A DNA stretch of 64,000 nucleotides, taken from contig NZ_JAVFVS010000004.1 in assembly GCF_030929605.1 (NCBI RefSeq), positions 310,001-374,000 of the forward strand. Reading direction: 5' to 3'. The notes beneath the pieces were generated by a model. It did not search any database, was not told the origin of the DNA, and saw only the letters and a program-made list of their open reading frames with translations. The stretch comes from Flavobacterium sp. LHD-80. GTDB taxonomy: Bacteria > Bacteroidota > Bacteroidia > Flavobacteriales > Flavobacteriaceae. Of this stretch, positions 41,577 to 51,800 are shown piece after piece (within the stretch, counting starts at the first letter, position 1; every line of letters starts with the position of its first letter). The position numbers and the translations under genes are program-made.

Positions 41577-42908
41577 ATGAAAAAAATAATTGTAATACTT
41601 TTGTGCTCTCTTGGCCTGTCAGCCAATGCACAAGTAACTTTAACCTTAAAAGACGCGCTTAATTATGCGCTTCAAAATAAAGCCGAAGCCAAAAAGGCAA
41701 AATTACAGGTTGAAAACAGCGAATATCAAATTCAGGAAATTCGTTCAAGAGCTTTACCACAAATTCATGCAAACGGAAACTTAACTTACAATCCAATATT
41801 GCAGACAAGTGTTATTGATGGAGGATCTTTTGGTCAGCCAGGAACTAGTATTCAGGCTACTTTTGGTCAAAAATGGACTTCGGGAGCAGGAATTAACTTG
41901 ACTCAGGCGTTGTTTGATCAATCTGTATTTACAGGTTTGAGAGCAGCAAAATCAACTCGTGAATTTTATCAAATCAACGATCAATTAACAGAAGAACAAG
42001 TTATTGAAAGAGTAGCAAATAACTACTATTCTGTATACGTACAGCGTGAAAGATTAAAATTACTAGACAGTACTTATTTTAATACTACAAAAGTTCATGA
42101 TGTTGTAAAAGGTCAATTTGATAATGGTTTAGCTAAGAAAATTGATTTAGACCGTATTATTGTAAAATTGTCAAACATTGATACTGATCGTCAGCAAGTT
42201 AAAAATCAAATTGAATTGCAAGAAAATGCTTTGAAGTTTTATATGGGTATGCCAATTGAAACTCAAATCGTGATCCCAAAAGAAGAATTTGAAGCTGTAC
42301 CAGCATCTTTAACTGAAGTTCCGAATGTAGAAAACAGAACAGAATACCTGCTTTTGAAAAAACAAGAAGAATTGTTAGTGTTTCAAAAGAAAGCAGTTAT
42401 GGCTGAATATTATCCAAAACTTTCTTTGAGTGCTGGTTACAATTATATTGGTCAAGGTCCGGAGTTTCCTCTTTTTGCAAAACCATCTTCAGGCGTTTAC
42501 TGGTCTGATTATTCGGGAATTGGATTAAACTTAAGTGTACCAATCTTTACTGGTTTCGGAACACGTGCCAGAGTAAGACAGGCTGATGTAGATATCAGAA
42601 CGCTTCAAGAAGATATCAAAGACACAAAACTTTCTCTTGATCTGGATTATAGAAATGCAATGGCGCAAATCGATAATAATATGGTAACCATCCAAAACCA
42701 ACAAGAAAATATGCGTTTGGCTCGTGAAATTTTGAGCAATACAAAAAATAATTATCTGCAAGGTTTAGCATCATTAACAGATTTATTAGATGCTGAAAAT
42801 GCACATCAAGAAGCTCAAAACAATTACACTAGAGCGGTATTAAATTATAAAATTGCCGAAGTGGCATTAATCAAATCAAAAGGCGAACTTAAAACTCTTA
42901 TTAAATAA
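41577..42908 (+). CDS. TolC-family outer-membrane efflux protein
   Basis: This 443-aa protein has a signal peptide ending GLSANAQ. Two TolC-type repeats of long coiled-coil helices and short barrel strands are visible (LKDALNYALQNKAEAKKAKLQVENSEYQIQEIRS; later LREDIKDTKLSLDLDYRNAMAQIDNNMVTIQNQQENMRLAREIL). GLASLTDLLDAENAHQEAQNNYTRAVLNYKIAEVALIKSKGEL is the diagnostic C-terminal block. It forms the outer-membrane channel for the RND pump encoded downstream, ten bases before the adaptor gene. Confidence 0.94.
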   Translation: MKKIIVILLCSLGLSANAQVTLTLKDALNYALQNKAEAKKAKLQVENSEYQIQEIRSRALPQIHANGNLTYNPILQTSVIDGGSFGQPGTSIQATFGQKWTSGAGINLTQALFDQSVFTGLRAAKSTREFYQINDQLTEEQVIERVANNYYSVYVQRERLKLLDSTYFNTTKVHDVVKGQFDNGLAKKIDLDRIIVKLSNIDTDRQQVKNQIELQENALKFYMGMPIETQIVIPKEEFEAVPASLTEVPNVENRTEYLLLKKQEELLVFQKKAVMAEYYPKLSLSAGYNYIGQGPEFPLFAKPSSGVYWSDYSGIGLNLSVPIFTGFGTRARVRQADVDIRTLQEDIKDTKLSLDLDYRNAMAQIDNNMVTIQNQQENMRLAREILSNTKNNYLQGLASLTDLLDAENAHQEAQNNYTRAVLNYKIAEVALIKSKGELKTLIK

Positions 42909-42917
42909 CTAATTACA

Positions 42918-43985
42918 ATGAAGAAAACTATTATAACAATCGTAATCATAATCGCAGCTTTGGGTGTGATTGGATATGTTTTAAATAACAATAAGAAAGA
43001 AAATAAGGCAAAAACAGATATCGTAGCGGAAAAAAATGCTGCAGTTTCGGTAAAAGTTACTCCTGTAAAAACAGAAGTAGTTTCATTAGATTTCGTTGCT
43101 AACGGAAACTTTGCTCCAACTCAGGAATTGACTTTTTCTGCTGAAAAATCTGGAAAAGTAATTAGTGTTTTAGCTAAAGAAGGTGATTACGTAAGAGTAG
43201 GTCAGACTTTATTGACAATGAGAGGTGATATCATTAATGTAAATGCGCAACAAGCTCAAGCCGTTTATAATAATGCAAAATCTGATTATGCAAGATATGA
43301 GAATGCTTTTAAAACAGGTGGTGTTACAAAACAACAATTGGATCAGGCAAAACTGGCTTTAACAAATGCTCAGTCAAACTTAACTCAGGCAAATATTAAT
43401 GTTGGTGATACAAAAGTAAAGGCACCAATCAACGGATTTATCAATAAAAAATACATTGAGCCAGGTTCTATCTTAACAGGAATGCCTGCAACTGCTTTAT
43501 TTGATATTGTAAATACTGCAAAATTAAAATTGACAGTTACTGTAAACGAAAATCAAGTTGCAAGCTTGAAATTACATGATAATATCAACGTAACTGCAAG
43601 TGTTTATCCTGATAAAACTTTCCCAGGGAAAATTACTTTTATCGCTGCAAAAGCAGATGCAAGTTTAAACTTTCCTGTTGAAATTGAAATTGCAAACAAT
43701 ACTAACAACGACTTAAAAGCAGGTATGTACGGAACTGCAAATTTTGCATCTAAACAGCAAAAACAAAGCTTAACAGTTGTTCCTAGAAATGCATTTGTTG
43801 GAAGTGTGAGCAGTAACGAAATTTTTGTAGCTGAAAACGGTGTTGCAAAATTGAAAAAAGTTGTAGCAGGAAGAATCTTAGGAGATCAAGTAGAAATCAT
43901 CAGCGGATTATCTGACGGAGAAAAAGTTATCACTACAGGTCAAATCAACTTACAAGACGGTAATACAGTAGAAATTATTAAGTAA
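42918..43985 (+). CDS. RND efflux periplasmic adaptor (membrane fusion protein)
   Basis: This 355-aa protein is anchored by an N-terminal hydrophobic segment (TIITIVIIIAALGVIGYVL). The two halves of the lipoyl-like domain (SAEKSGKVISVLAKEGDYVRVGQTLLTM and VKAPINGFINKKYIEPGSIL) flank an alpha-helical hairpin. Beta-barrel and membrane-proximal domains follow, ending in VEIISGLSDGEKVITTGQINLQDG. It bridges the TolC channel and the inner-membrane pump. A 150-bp gap with a 14-bp-arm hairpin separates it from the pump gene. Confidence 0.94.
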   Translation: MKKTIITIVIIIAALGVIGYVLNNNKKENKAKTDIVAEKNAAVSVKVTPVKTEVVSLDFVANGNFAPTQELTFSAEKSGKVISVLAKEGDYVRVGQTLLTMRGDIINVNAQQAQAVYNNAKSDYARYENAFKTGGVTKQQLDQAKLALTNAQSNLTQANINVGDTKVKAPINGFINKKYIEPGSILTGMPATALFDIVNTAKLKLTVTVNENQVASLKLHDNINVTASVYPDKTFPGKITFIAAKADASLNFPVEIEIANNTNNDLKAGMYGTANFASKQQKQSLTVVPRNAFVGSVSSNEIFVAENGVAKLKKVVAGRILGDQVEIISGLSDGEKVITTGQINLQDGNTVEIIK

Positions 43986-44000
43986 GCTTTTTTAAGCTTT

Positions 44001-44046
44001 AAGCTATAGGCTTTAGGCAATAAGCTTTTTCAAAAGCCTATAGCTT
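44001..44046. repeat. intra-operon hairpin of AAGCTATAGGCTTT units
   Basis: AAGCTATAGGCTTT (44001-44014) is perfectly complementary to AAAGCCTATAGCTT (44033-44046). Further degenerate copies of AAGCCTACAGCCTAAAGCC follow to about 44125. It fills the gap between adaptor and pump genes and may adjust the stoichiometry of the pump. Confidence 0.8.
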
Positions 44047-44135
44047 ACAGCCTAAAGTCTACAGCAATAAAAAAATACGACATAAACCTTAAAGCTTAAA
44101 GCCTACAGCCTAAAGCCTATAGCAATAAAAAAAAT

Positions 44136-47100
44136 ATGAAATTAGCCGAAATATCCATAAAACGTCCGTCGCTGGTAATTGTATTGTTTACAATTCTGAC
44201 TCTTGGTGGATTGTTCAGTTACAGCCAATTAGGCTATGAGCTGATCCCAAAATTTGAACAAAACGTTATTACCATTTCTACTGTTTATCCTGGAGCTTCT
44301 CCAAGTGAGGTAGAAAATACCGTAACCAAAAAAATAGAAGATGCGATTGCATCTTTAGAGAACGTAAAAAAGATTGACTCAAAGTCGTATGAAAGTTTGT
44401 CGATTGTTTCGATCACGCTGACATCAAATGCGAAAGTCGATTTCTCTTTGAATGATGCACAGCGAAAAATCAACGCGATTATTAGTGATTTGCCAGACGA
44501 CGTAAAAACGCCGGCATTGACCAAATTCTCACTGAGTGATTTACCAATTATGACGCTTGGTGCCAACGGAAAAATGGACGAAGCTGCCTTTTATGACTTA
44601 ATTGACAAAAAAGTGGCGCCTATTTTATCTCGTGTACAAGGTGTGGCGCAGGTAAACATTATTGGTGGTTCTGAGCGTGAAATTCAGGTGAACCTTGACG
44701 CTGTAAAAATGCAAGGTTACGGATTATCTATTCCTCAGGTACAGCAAAATATTTTGACTTCAAACTTGGATTTCCCAACAGGAAACATTCAAACTAGAAA
44801 TCAAAAAATATTAATTCGTTTAGCAGGTAAATATAAAAGTGTTGCCGAATTAAGAAACTTGGTGGTTTCTTCTCAAAACGGAATCCAAATTCGTTTAAGT
44901 GATATTGCCGATGTTCAGGATACTCAAAAAGTAGCTGAAAAAATCTCTCGTGTAGATCAAAAAAGTGCAATCGTATTGCAAATCATCAAACAATCTGATG
45001 CAAATGCGGTTGCGGTAAGTGAGCAATTATTAAAAACAATTGCAACACTTGAAAAAGACTATAAAGAAAATAGCTTAAAACTTGAAGTTGCAAAAGACAG
45101 TACAATCTTTACGCTTGAAGCAGCAGATTCTGTTGTTCACGATTTATTGATTGCGGTAATTCTGGTAGCATTTGTAATGTTGTTCTTCTTGCACAGTATT
45201 CGAAACTCATTAATTGTAATGGTTTCGATTCCTGCATCGTTAATTGCAACTTTCATCGGAATTTATTTAATGGGATATACATTAAACTTAATGAGTTTAC
45301 TTGGTTTATCTCTTGTTGTTGGTATTCTTGTGGATGACGCGATTGTGGTATTGGAGAATATTTACAGGCACATGGAAATGGGTAAAAGCCGAATCCGTGC
45401 GTCGTATGATGGAACTGCAGAAATTGGTGGAACAGTAACTTCGATTACATTAGTAATTGTTGTAGTATTCTTGCCTATCGCGATGAGTTCTGGATTGGTT
45501 TCTAACATCATTACGCAGTTTTGTGTTACGGTAATTATCTCAACGATGTTATCATTATTAGCTTCGTTTACTATTATTCCTTGGTTGTCTTCTCGTTTCG
45601 GGAAATTAGAGCATATTGAAGGAAAGAATTTATTTGGAAGAATCATTCTTGGTTTCGAAAGCTATTTAACACGTTTCACTGACTGGGTTTCTCATTTATT
45701 GACTTGGTGTTTAGATCACTACATTAAAACTTTTATTGTTGTAATTGTATTATTCTTTGCTTCGACTGTTGGATTAATGGGTGGAGGTTTCATTGGAGGA
45801 GAGTTTTTTGCTTCTTCTGATAGTGGAGAGTTCTTGGTACAAATCGAAATGCCAAAAGATGCTTCGCTAGAACAAACGAACTTCATGACGCAAAAAGCCG
45901 AAGCGTACTTAAAAGCGCAGGAATATGTTCACAGCCAAATTACAACTGTAGGACAAACTTCTGAAGGTTTTGGAGCATCTCAAGCTACTGCTTACAAAGC
46001 AGAGATCGACGTAAAAATGATCGAACAAAAAGACCGTACAGATGACGCGAATGTTTATGCAGCAAAAATCAAACGTAAGTTAGAAAAAGTATTAGTTGGA
46101 GCAAAAGTAAAAACGGTTCCAGTTGGTATCTTGGGTACTGCTGAAGATGCAACTTTAGGATTAATTGTAACAGGTCCGTCAACAGAAGCTGCAATGGCTT
46201 TTGCGAAACAAGCTGAAGCAGAATTACGTACAATTCCTGGAACAACAGAGATCAAATTAACTGTTGAAGACGGAAACCCTGAAATTAACGTAAAAGTGGA
46301 TCGTGATAAAATGGCTGCTTTAGGATTGACACTTCAAACTGTTGGTTTAACAATGCAAACTGCTTTTAGCGGAAATACAGATGGTAAATACAGAGCTGGA
46401 GAATACGAGTACGATATCAACATTAGATACAATGCATTCGACAGAAAAAGTATTACTGACGTTAGCAACTTGATTTTCATCAACAATGCTGGTCAGCAAA
46501 TTAAATTGTCTCAATTTGCAGATATTACTGAAGGTTCTGGACCTAGCCAGTTAGAGCGTAGAGATAAATCGGCGTCTGTAACTGTAAAAGGACAAAACGT
46601 TGGTGTACCATCTGGAACAATTGTACAACAATGGCAAGTTAAATTGGATAAATTGAAAAAACCAGCTGGAGTAAACTACATTTGGGGTGGTGACCAAGAA
46701 AACCAATCTGAAGGATTTGGTACTTTAGGAATCGCTTTATTGGCCGCTATTATTTTGGTTTACCTTGTAATGGTGAGTTTGTATGACAGTTTCGCGCACC
46801 CATTTGTAGTATTGTTTGCGATTCCGCTTTCGTTTATCGGGGCGATGCTAGCACTGGCGTTGACAAACAACTCATTGAATATCTTTACTATATTAGGTAT
46901 CATCATGTTGATTGGTCTTGTGTGTAAGAATGCGATCATGCTTGTCGATTATACCAACCAAAGAAGAGCAGCAGGAGAATCAATCAGAACTGCTTTGATT
47001 CAAGCGAACCACGCTCGTTTACGTCCAATCTTGATGACAACAATTGCGATGGTATTTGGTATGTTCCCAATTGCATTGGCAAAAGGAGCAGGAGCTGAGT

Positions 47101-47312
47101 GGAAAAACGGATTGGCTTGGGTAATTATTGGAGGATTAATTTCTTCATTATTCTTAACCTTGATCGTGGTTCCTGTAATTTATAACATCATGGAGAAATT
47201 GATTCAGAAATTCTCTAAAGGAGAAAAAATCGATTACGAAGCTGAAATGGTTGCTGATTATGAGCATACTGAATTAAGCGAAGACGGTTTTAATCCGAAA
47301 CATACGCATTAA
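44136..47312 (+). CDS. RND-family efflux pump permease
   Basis: This 1058-aa inner-membrane transporter of the HAE-1-like RND superfamily has twelve TM segments with two large periplasmic loops. The N-terminus (AEISIKRPSLVIVLFTILTLGGLFSYSQLGYELIPKFEQNVITISTVYPGASPSEVE) and GLSLVVGILVDDAIVVLENIYRHMEMG with the TM4 proton-relay aspartates are diagnostic. The second half has ILGIIMLIGLVCKNAIMLVDYTNQRRAAGESIRTAL and HARLRPILMTTIAMVFGMFPIALAKGAGAEW. It exports drugs or metabolites by proton antiport with the adaptor and TolC proteins encoded just upstream. Confidence 0.96.
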   Translation: MKLAEISIKRPSLVIVLFTILTLGGLFSYSQLGYELIPKFEQNVITISTVYPGASPSEVENTVTKKIEDAIASLENVKKIDSKSYESLSIVSITLTSNAKVDFSLNDAQRKINAIISDLPDDVKTPALTKFSLSDLPIMTLGANGKMDEAAFYDLIDKKVAPILSRVQGVAQVNIIGGSEREIQVNLDAVKMQGYGLSIPQVQQNILTSNLDFPTGNIQTRNQKILIRLAGKYKSVAELRNLVVSSQNGIQIRLSDIADVQDTQKVAEKISRVDQKSAIVLQIIKQSDANAVAVSEQLLKTIATLEKDYKENSLKLEVAKDSTIFTLEAADSVVHDLLIAVILVAFVMLFFLHSIRNSLIVMVSIPASLIATFIGIYLMGYTLNLMSLLGLSLVVGILVDDAIVVLENIYRHMEMGKSRIRASYDGTAEIGGTVTSITLVIVVVFLPIAMSSGLVSNIITQFCVTVIISTMLSLLASFTIIPWLSSRFGKLEHIEGKNLFGRIILGFESYLTRFTDWVSHLLTWCLDHYIKTFIVVIVLFFASTVGLMGGGFIGGEFFASSDSGEFLVQIEMPKDASLEQTNFMTQKAEAYLKAQEYVHSQITTVGQTSEGFGASQATAYKAEIDVKMIEQKDRTDDANVYAAKIKRKLEKVLVGAKVKTVPVGILGTAEDATLGLIVTGPSTEAAMAFAKQAEAELRTIPGTTEIKLTVEDGNPEINVKVDRDKMAALGLTLQTVGLTMQTAFSGNTDGKYRAGEYEYDINIRYNAFDRKSITDVSNLIFINNAGQQIKLSQFADITEGSGPSQLERRDKSASVTVKGQNVGVPSGTIVQQWQVKLDKLKKPAGVNYIWGGDQENQSEGFGTLGIALLAAIILVYLVMVSLYDSFAHPFVVLFAIPLSFIGAMLALALTNNSLNIFTILGIIMLIGLVCKNAIMLVDYTNQRRAAGESIRTALIQANHARLRPILMTTIAMVFGMFPIALAKGAGAEWKNGLAWVIIGGLISSLFLTLIVVPVIYNIMEKLIQKFSKGEKIDYEAEMVADYEHTELSEDGFNPKHTH

Positions 47313-47334
47313 TAGATTTAATTTTTTGATTTGT

Positions 47335-47372
47335 AAATCCCAGATTCCTTAATTGGAATTTGGGATTTTTTT
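47335..47372 (+). terminator. terminator of the efflux operon
   Basis: AAATCCCAGATTCC (47335-47348) pairs with GGAATTTGGGATTT (47355-47368), with one mismatch, followed by T to 47372, 22 bp after the pump stop codon. Confidence 0.85.
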
Positions 47373-47403
47373 ATTGATTATTTGTGAATAAGAGTAAAAA
47401 ATA

Positions 47404-47490
47404 TTTCACGCAGATTTTGCAGATTTTAGCAGATTCAATTAAAATAGATCTGCGCTTATCTGCTTAAATCTTTATTAAATCTGCGTGAAA
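47404..47490. repeat. inverted repeat of the TTTCACGCAGATT family
   Basis: TTTCACGCAGATTT (47404-47417) and AAATCTGCGTGAAA (47477-47490) are perfect complements. Between them lie degenerate GCAGATTTTAGCAGAT and ATCTGCGCTTATCTGC words that also pair. It is a second copy of the element at 28786-28855 and sits just upstream of the MFS transporter gene. Confidence 0.85.
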
Positions 47491-47558
47491 AAATTATAGA
47501 CAGTTTTCATATTGTTAATCGAAAATCTGTTTATTTGTATCAACTTACTAAAATTACG

Positions 47559-48803
47559 ATGCTACAAAAAGATAAATCTGCGGCGATTGGTTTCATTTTC
47601 ATAACCATGTTAATTGACATTACGGGATGGGGAATTATTATTCCAGTAATTCCGAAATTAATTGAAGAATTGATTCACGGCGACATTAGTGAAGCGGCAA
47701 AAATTGGCGGTTGGCTGACTTTTGCGTATGCGATAACGCAATTCGTGTTTGCGCCTGTCATTGGAAATTTAAGTGATAAATTCGGAAGAAGGCCCATAAT
47801 CTTGATTTCTCTTTTCGGATTTTCATTGGATTATATTCTGCTGGCATTTTCACCAACAATTCTTTGGCTTTTTATTGGAAGAATTATTGCTGGAGTAACA
47901 GGAGCAAGTATTACGACAGCTTCTGCTTATATCGCCGATGTAAGTACTGCCGAAAACAGAGCAAAAAACTTTGGATTAATTGGCGCAGCGTTCGGACTAG
48001 GATTTATTATCGGACCAGTTATTGGCGGTTTGTTAGGTCAATATGGTTCTCGAGTTCCTTTTTATGCAGCGGCAGTTTTATGTATGGTGAATTTCCTTTA
48101 CGGATTTTTCATTTTACCTGAATCACTTAAAAAAGAAAACCGCCGACCTTTTGACTGGAAAAGAGCTAATCCGGTTGGAGCAATTTTAGGATTAAAAAAG
48201 CATCCAGAATTAATTGGATTGATTTCAGCGATATTTCTTTTGTATGTAGGTTCGCATGCCGTTCAGAGCAACTGGAGTTTTTTTACTATTTACCAATTTA
48301 ATTGGGATGAAAGAATGATCGGAATTTCATTGGGAATAATCGGTCTCTTAGTTGGAGTTGTTCAAGGCGGATTGATTCGTTTTATTAACCCGAAATTAGG
48401 AAACGAAAAGAGTATTTATATTGGTTTGGGATTATACACAATCGGAATGTTGTTGTTTGCTTTCGCAACAGAAAGCTGGATGATGTTTGTGTTTTTGATT
48501 CCATATTGCCTTGGCGGAATCGCCGGTCCAGCGCTTCAATCTGTCGTTTCAAGCAAAGTATTGCCAAGCGAACAAGGAGAAATTCAAGGAACATTGACAA
48601 GTTTAATGAGTGCGTCTTCAATCATTGGTCCGCCAATGATGGCCAACACATTTTACTTTTTTACCCATAGCGATGCGCCATTTAAATTTGCCGGAGCACC
48701 ATTTATTTTAGGTGGTTTTTTAATGTTATTGAGTACTGTAGTTGCTTATTTTTCGTTGAAAAAACATTCAGCTCCAAAAGTGGAAGTTGATCAGACAGAA
48801 TAA
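47559..48803 (+). CDS. MFS transporter of the TetA/TCR type
   Basis: From the ATG at 47559 this is a 414-aa, twelve-TM transporter. The start [28 protein letters not shown], the motif-A loop [19 protein letters not shown], motif B/C regions around [22 protein letters not shown] and the internal [20 protein letters not shown] match the TetA(P/Q-like) drug:proton antiporter group. [16 protein letters not shown] near the C-terminus is typical of Bacteroidota members. Substrate unknown; homology to TetA does not prove tetracycline export. The longer frame from 47535 begins with TTG. No operon partners. Confidence 0.92.
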   Translation: MLQKDKSAAIGFIFITMLIDITGWGIIIPVIPKLIEELIHGDISEAAKIGGWLTFAYAITQFVFAPVIGNLSDKFGRRPIILISLFGFSLDYILLAFSPTILWLFIGRIIAGVTGASITTASAYIADVSTAENRAKNFGLIGAAFGLGFIIGPVIGGLLGQYGSRVPFYAAAVLCMVNFLYGFFILPESLKKENRRPFDWKRANPVGAILGLKKHPELIGLISAIFLLYVGSHAVQSNWSFFTIYQFNWDERMIGISLGIIGLLVGVVQGGLIRFINPKLGNEKSIYIGLGLYTIGMLLFAFATESWMMFVFLIPYCLGGIAGPALQSVVSSKVLPSEQGEIQGTLTSLMSASSIIGPPMMANTFYFFTHSDAPFKFAGAPFILGGFLMLLSTVVAYFSLKKHSAPKVEVDQTE

Positions 48804-48810
48804 AAAGAAA

Positions 48811-48840
48811 AAGCCTTCATTATCTAAAATGAAGGCTTTT
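48811..48840. terminator. bidirectional terminator between MFS and SprB-repeat genes
   Basis: AAGCCTTCATT (48811-48821) pairs perfectly with AATGAAGGCTT (48828-48838), with A and T runs on the outer sides. It lies between convergent genes and can serve both. Confidence 0.88.
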
Positions 48841-48858
48841 TTTATATCTTTTGAAATA

Positions 48859-51800
48859 TTATTTCTTAATGATTTTTATTGTTTTTTCTCTGCCTTCAGA
48901 CTTTACTTTCATCAGATAAACTCCGCTAGAAAGGTTTGATAAATCAATTTCAGATTGCAGATCATTGATTTTCTTGAAGACAACAGATTTTCCAGTTACA
49001 TCAATAATTTCGACATCATTAATTATAGAATTGTTTTTAATTGTCAATATATCCTGCACAGGATTTGGATAAAACTGGAAAGCAGTCAAATTAAAATCAG
49101 GTGCCGAAAGCGAACCATTTACTTTAGCCGTTACAGCAAGACGTTCTTTGCTTTCAATTCCGTTAATAGTTTGCGAAGCATAATAAGTAGTTCCATCAAC
49201 TAAAACGGTTGTTAGAGGCAAAGGAGTTTCAGCGGTAGATTTGCTTGTTTTACCACTTGAAGAATTTCCGGGAGTGCTGTACCACTTAATGTCTTGCCCG
49301 TCAATAACTAAATCTGCCAATGTTTGTCCTGCTTTAAATTCTACTGTCGACTTATTTTGTCCATTTATTGTTGGCGCAATTGGATCAACAACAGCATCCA
49401 TTATTACAATGCATCCATTTAGATCGGAAGTAATAATGCTATAAGTTCCCGGTGTCAAATTAGAGAAGGTATTGTTTACTGAAAACTGATTTAAATTAGG
49501 AGATATTGCATATCTATAGCCTCCACTTCCGCCAGTAGCATTTACCTTAATGGTTTGATTAATAACTTCAGCCGTAGAAATTAATACATTAGGTTCAGTT
49601 ATAGTAATCGCCATAATAGTAGAACAATCATTAGTATCTTTTACCGCTATTGTATGAGTGCCAGCAGACAGATTAGAAAAGATATTGCTAGTTTGATAAG
49701 CGTTTCCATTTAACGAATAGGCATATGGAGCTTTTCCTTCAGAAACTGTAACCTGAATCACAGCATCCTTGCTTCCATTACAATGTATAGGAGAAGTAAT
49801 GGCCGTAGTAGCGATCAATTGACTTACAGCAGTTAGAGAAGCAGAAAGGGTAAGAATATCTCCTCCTGCATCTTTTACTTTTATCGTATAATTTCCTGCT
49901 TGTAAATTTGAAGCGATATTAGATGAACTATAATTAACGCCATTATCAAAAGAATATTGATGAGGATATTTACCTCCCGCAGCATTTACAGTTATGCTTC
50001 CTAAACTTGCACAAGTAATAGGTTTTATGATAAGGCTACCAAAAAGAGTTGATGAAGTAATTGTTATTCCTGTTTTATTTGCAAGGCATCCTTTTGCATC
50101 AACTACTTCAATTGTATATTTCCCGACTGATAAACCTTCGAAAATAGGGGAGCTTTGAGGAGCAATTAATATAATGCCCGATTCATTTTTAAGCGAATAA
50201 AAATAAGGAGCGGTTCCACCCGAAGCAGTAATTGTTATTTTTCCGTCATTACTATTAACAGTTGTACTATTTGTAGCGGTATTTGCTAAAGATAACGGTT
50301 CGGGCTGTAATATGGTAATACTTTTTGCTGTAATACAACCATTAACATCCTTTATGTAAAAAATATAACTTCCAGCAGCAAGATTATTAAAAATATTGTT
50401 GGTTTGATAAGCACTGCCATTTGATGAGTAAGTATATGGAGAAACTCCTCCAGTTGCAGTAACAGTAACAGTAGCATTTTCGATACAGGTTATTGCTTTT
50501 GTAATAGTTGTTGTTGCAATAATAGGTGAGGTAGATGTTAAAGTTATACTGTTTTCTAAATTGACAGTGCCTTTGGCATCTTTTACCCAAACAGTATAAG
50601 TTCCTGCTGTTAGATTACTGAAAATATTACTTGTTTGGTAGTTTGTTCCTCCATTGATAGAATATTCATATGGTGACTGACCTCCAGAAGCAGCAACGGA
50701 AATTGTACCACTATTAGTTGTGCAATCTATTGGTTTTGTAATAGTAATTTTGGCTTTAAGAGCAGTAGGATCTTCAATAACAAATGAATGTGCAAATCCA
50801 AAACAGCCTAAAGAATCATAAACCAGTATCCAATTAGAACCACTGAGGTTAGTAAAAACATTACTGGACTGTAATTCACCATCATTTAGAGAATAAAGAT
50901 AAGAGCCACTGCCACCTCTTACATCAACAATACTTGCGGTTTTTCCTTCTACAACTAATCGTCCTATCATATTTGCTGGTTCAATTATTGTATAAGGTAA
51001 AATGAATATACAATCATTGGCATCTTTGACTTTGATTGTGTAATTTCCTGATGAAACTTGGTCAAAAGTGTTGCTACTCGTATAGATATCATTCTTTAGA
51101 GAATATTGATAAGGAGCTCTACCTCCTGAGGCAGTAATAGTTACCGATCCATATTCCGATCTACAAAACACAGTATTCGTTGCACTGGCTGTTAAGGGAA
51201 CAAGTGGTTCTATGACTAGATTATTTGTAAGTGAAATACAGCTAGCGCCGTCTTTTACCGAAAATTGATATGTTCCTGGACCTAAATCAGTAAAAATATT
51301 GCTAGGTGAATATACGCTTCCATTAATAGAATATTCGTAAGCTCCTGTTCCGCCTACAACATTTATTATTACCGTTGCATTGCTTGTACAATCTATTGCT
51401 TTTATAAGCGTTGCGGTTGTTGCCGTAATAGGAGTTGGAGCAACTAAGTCAACTGTTGTAGTTGCTTCAACATTTTCAGCATCTTTAACCTTAATTAAAT
51501 AAGTTCCTTGAAATCCATAATAAGTATTCGAAGCGGTATAAGTAGTTCCGTTATCAAAAGAATAGATGTAAGGAGGTGTTCCGCCTGTTGCATTCATTGT
51601 TATACTTCCGGCCGTATTAGTACAGGTAATTTGAGTTGCAGTAGCAGTTACTAAAAGTTGAGGTGGCCCATCAATAATCGAAATCATTTGCATTGCAATA
51701 CATCCATTGGCATCTTTAACCTGTACGCTGTACGATCCAGTTTGTAAACCGTCAAAAATATTTGAAGATTGAAAAACGTTAGATGGTATTCCGTTACTTG

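Noticed and set aside
47559..48803. Calling the MFS transporter a tetracycline resistance gene
   Set aside because: The family resemblance is to TetA-type antiporters in general; no tetR-type operator or resistance context is present and the base composition is like the host.
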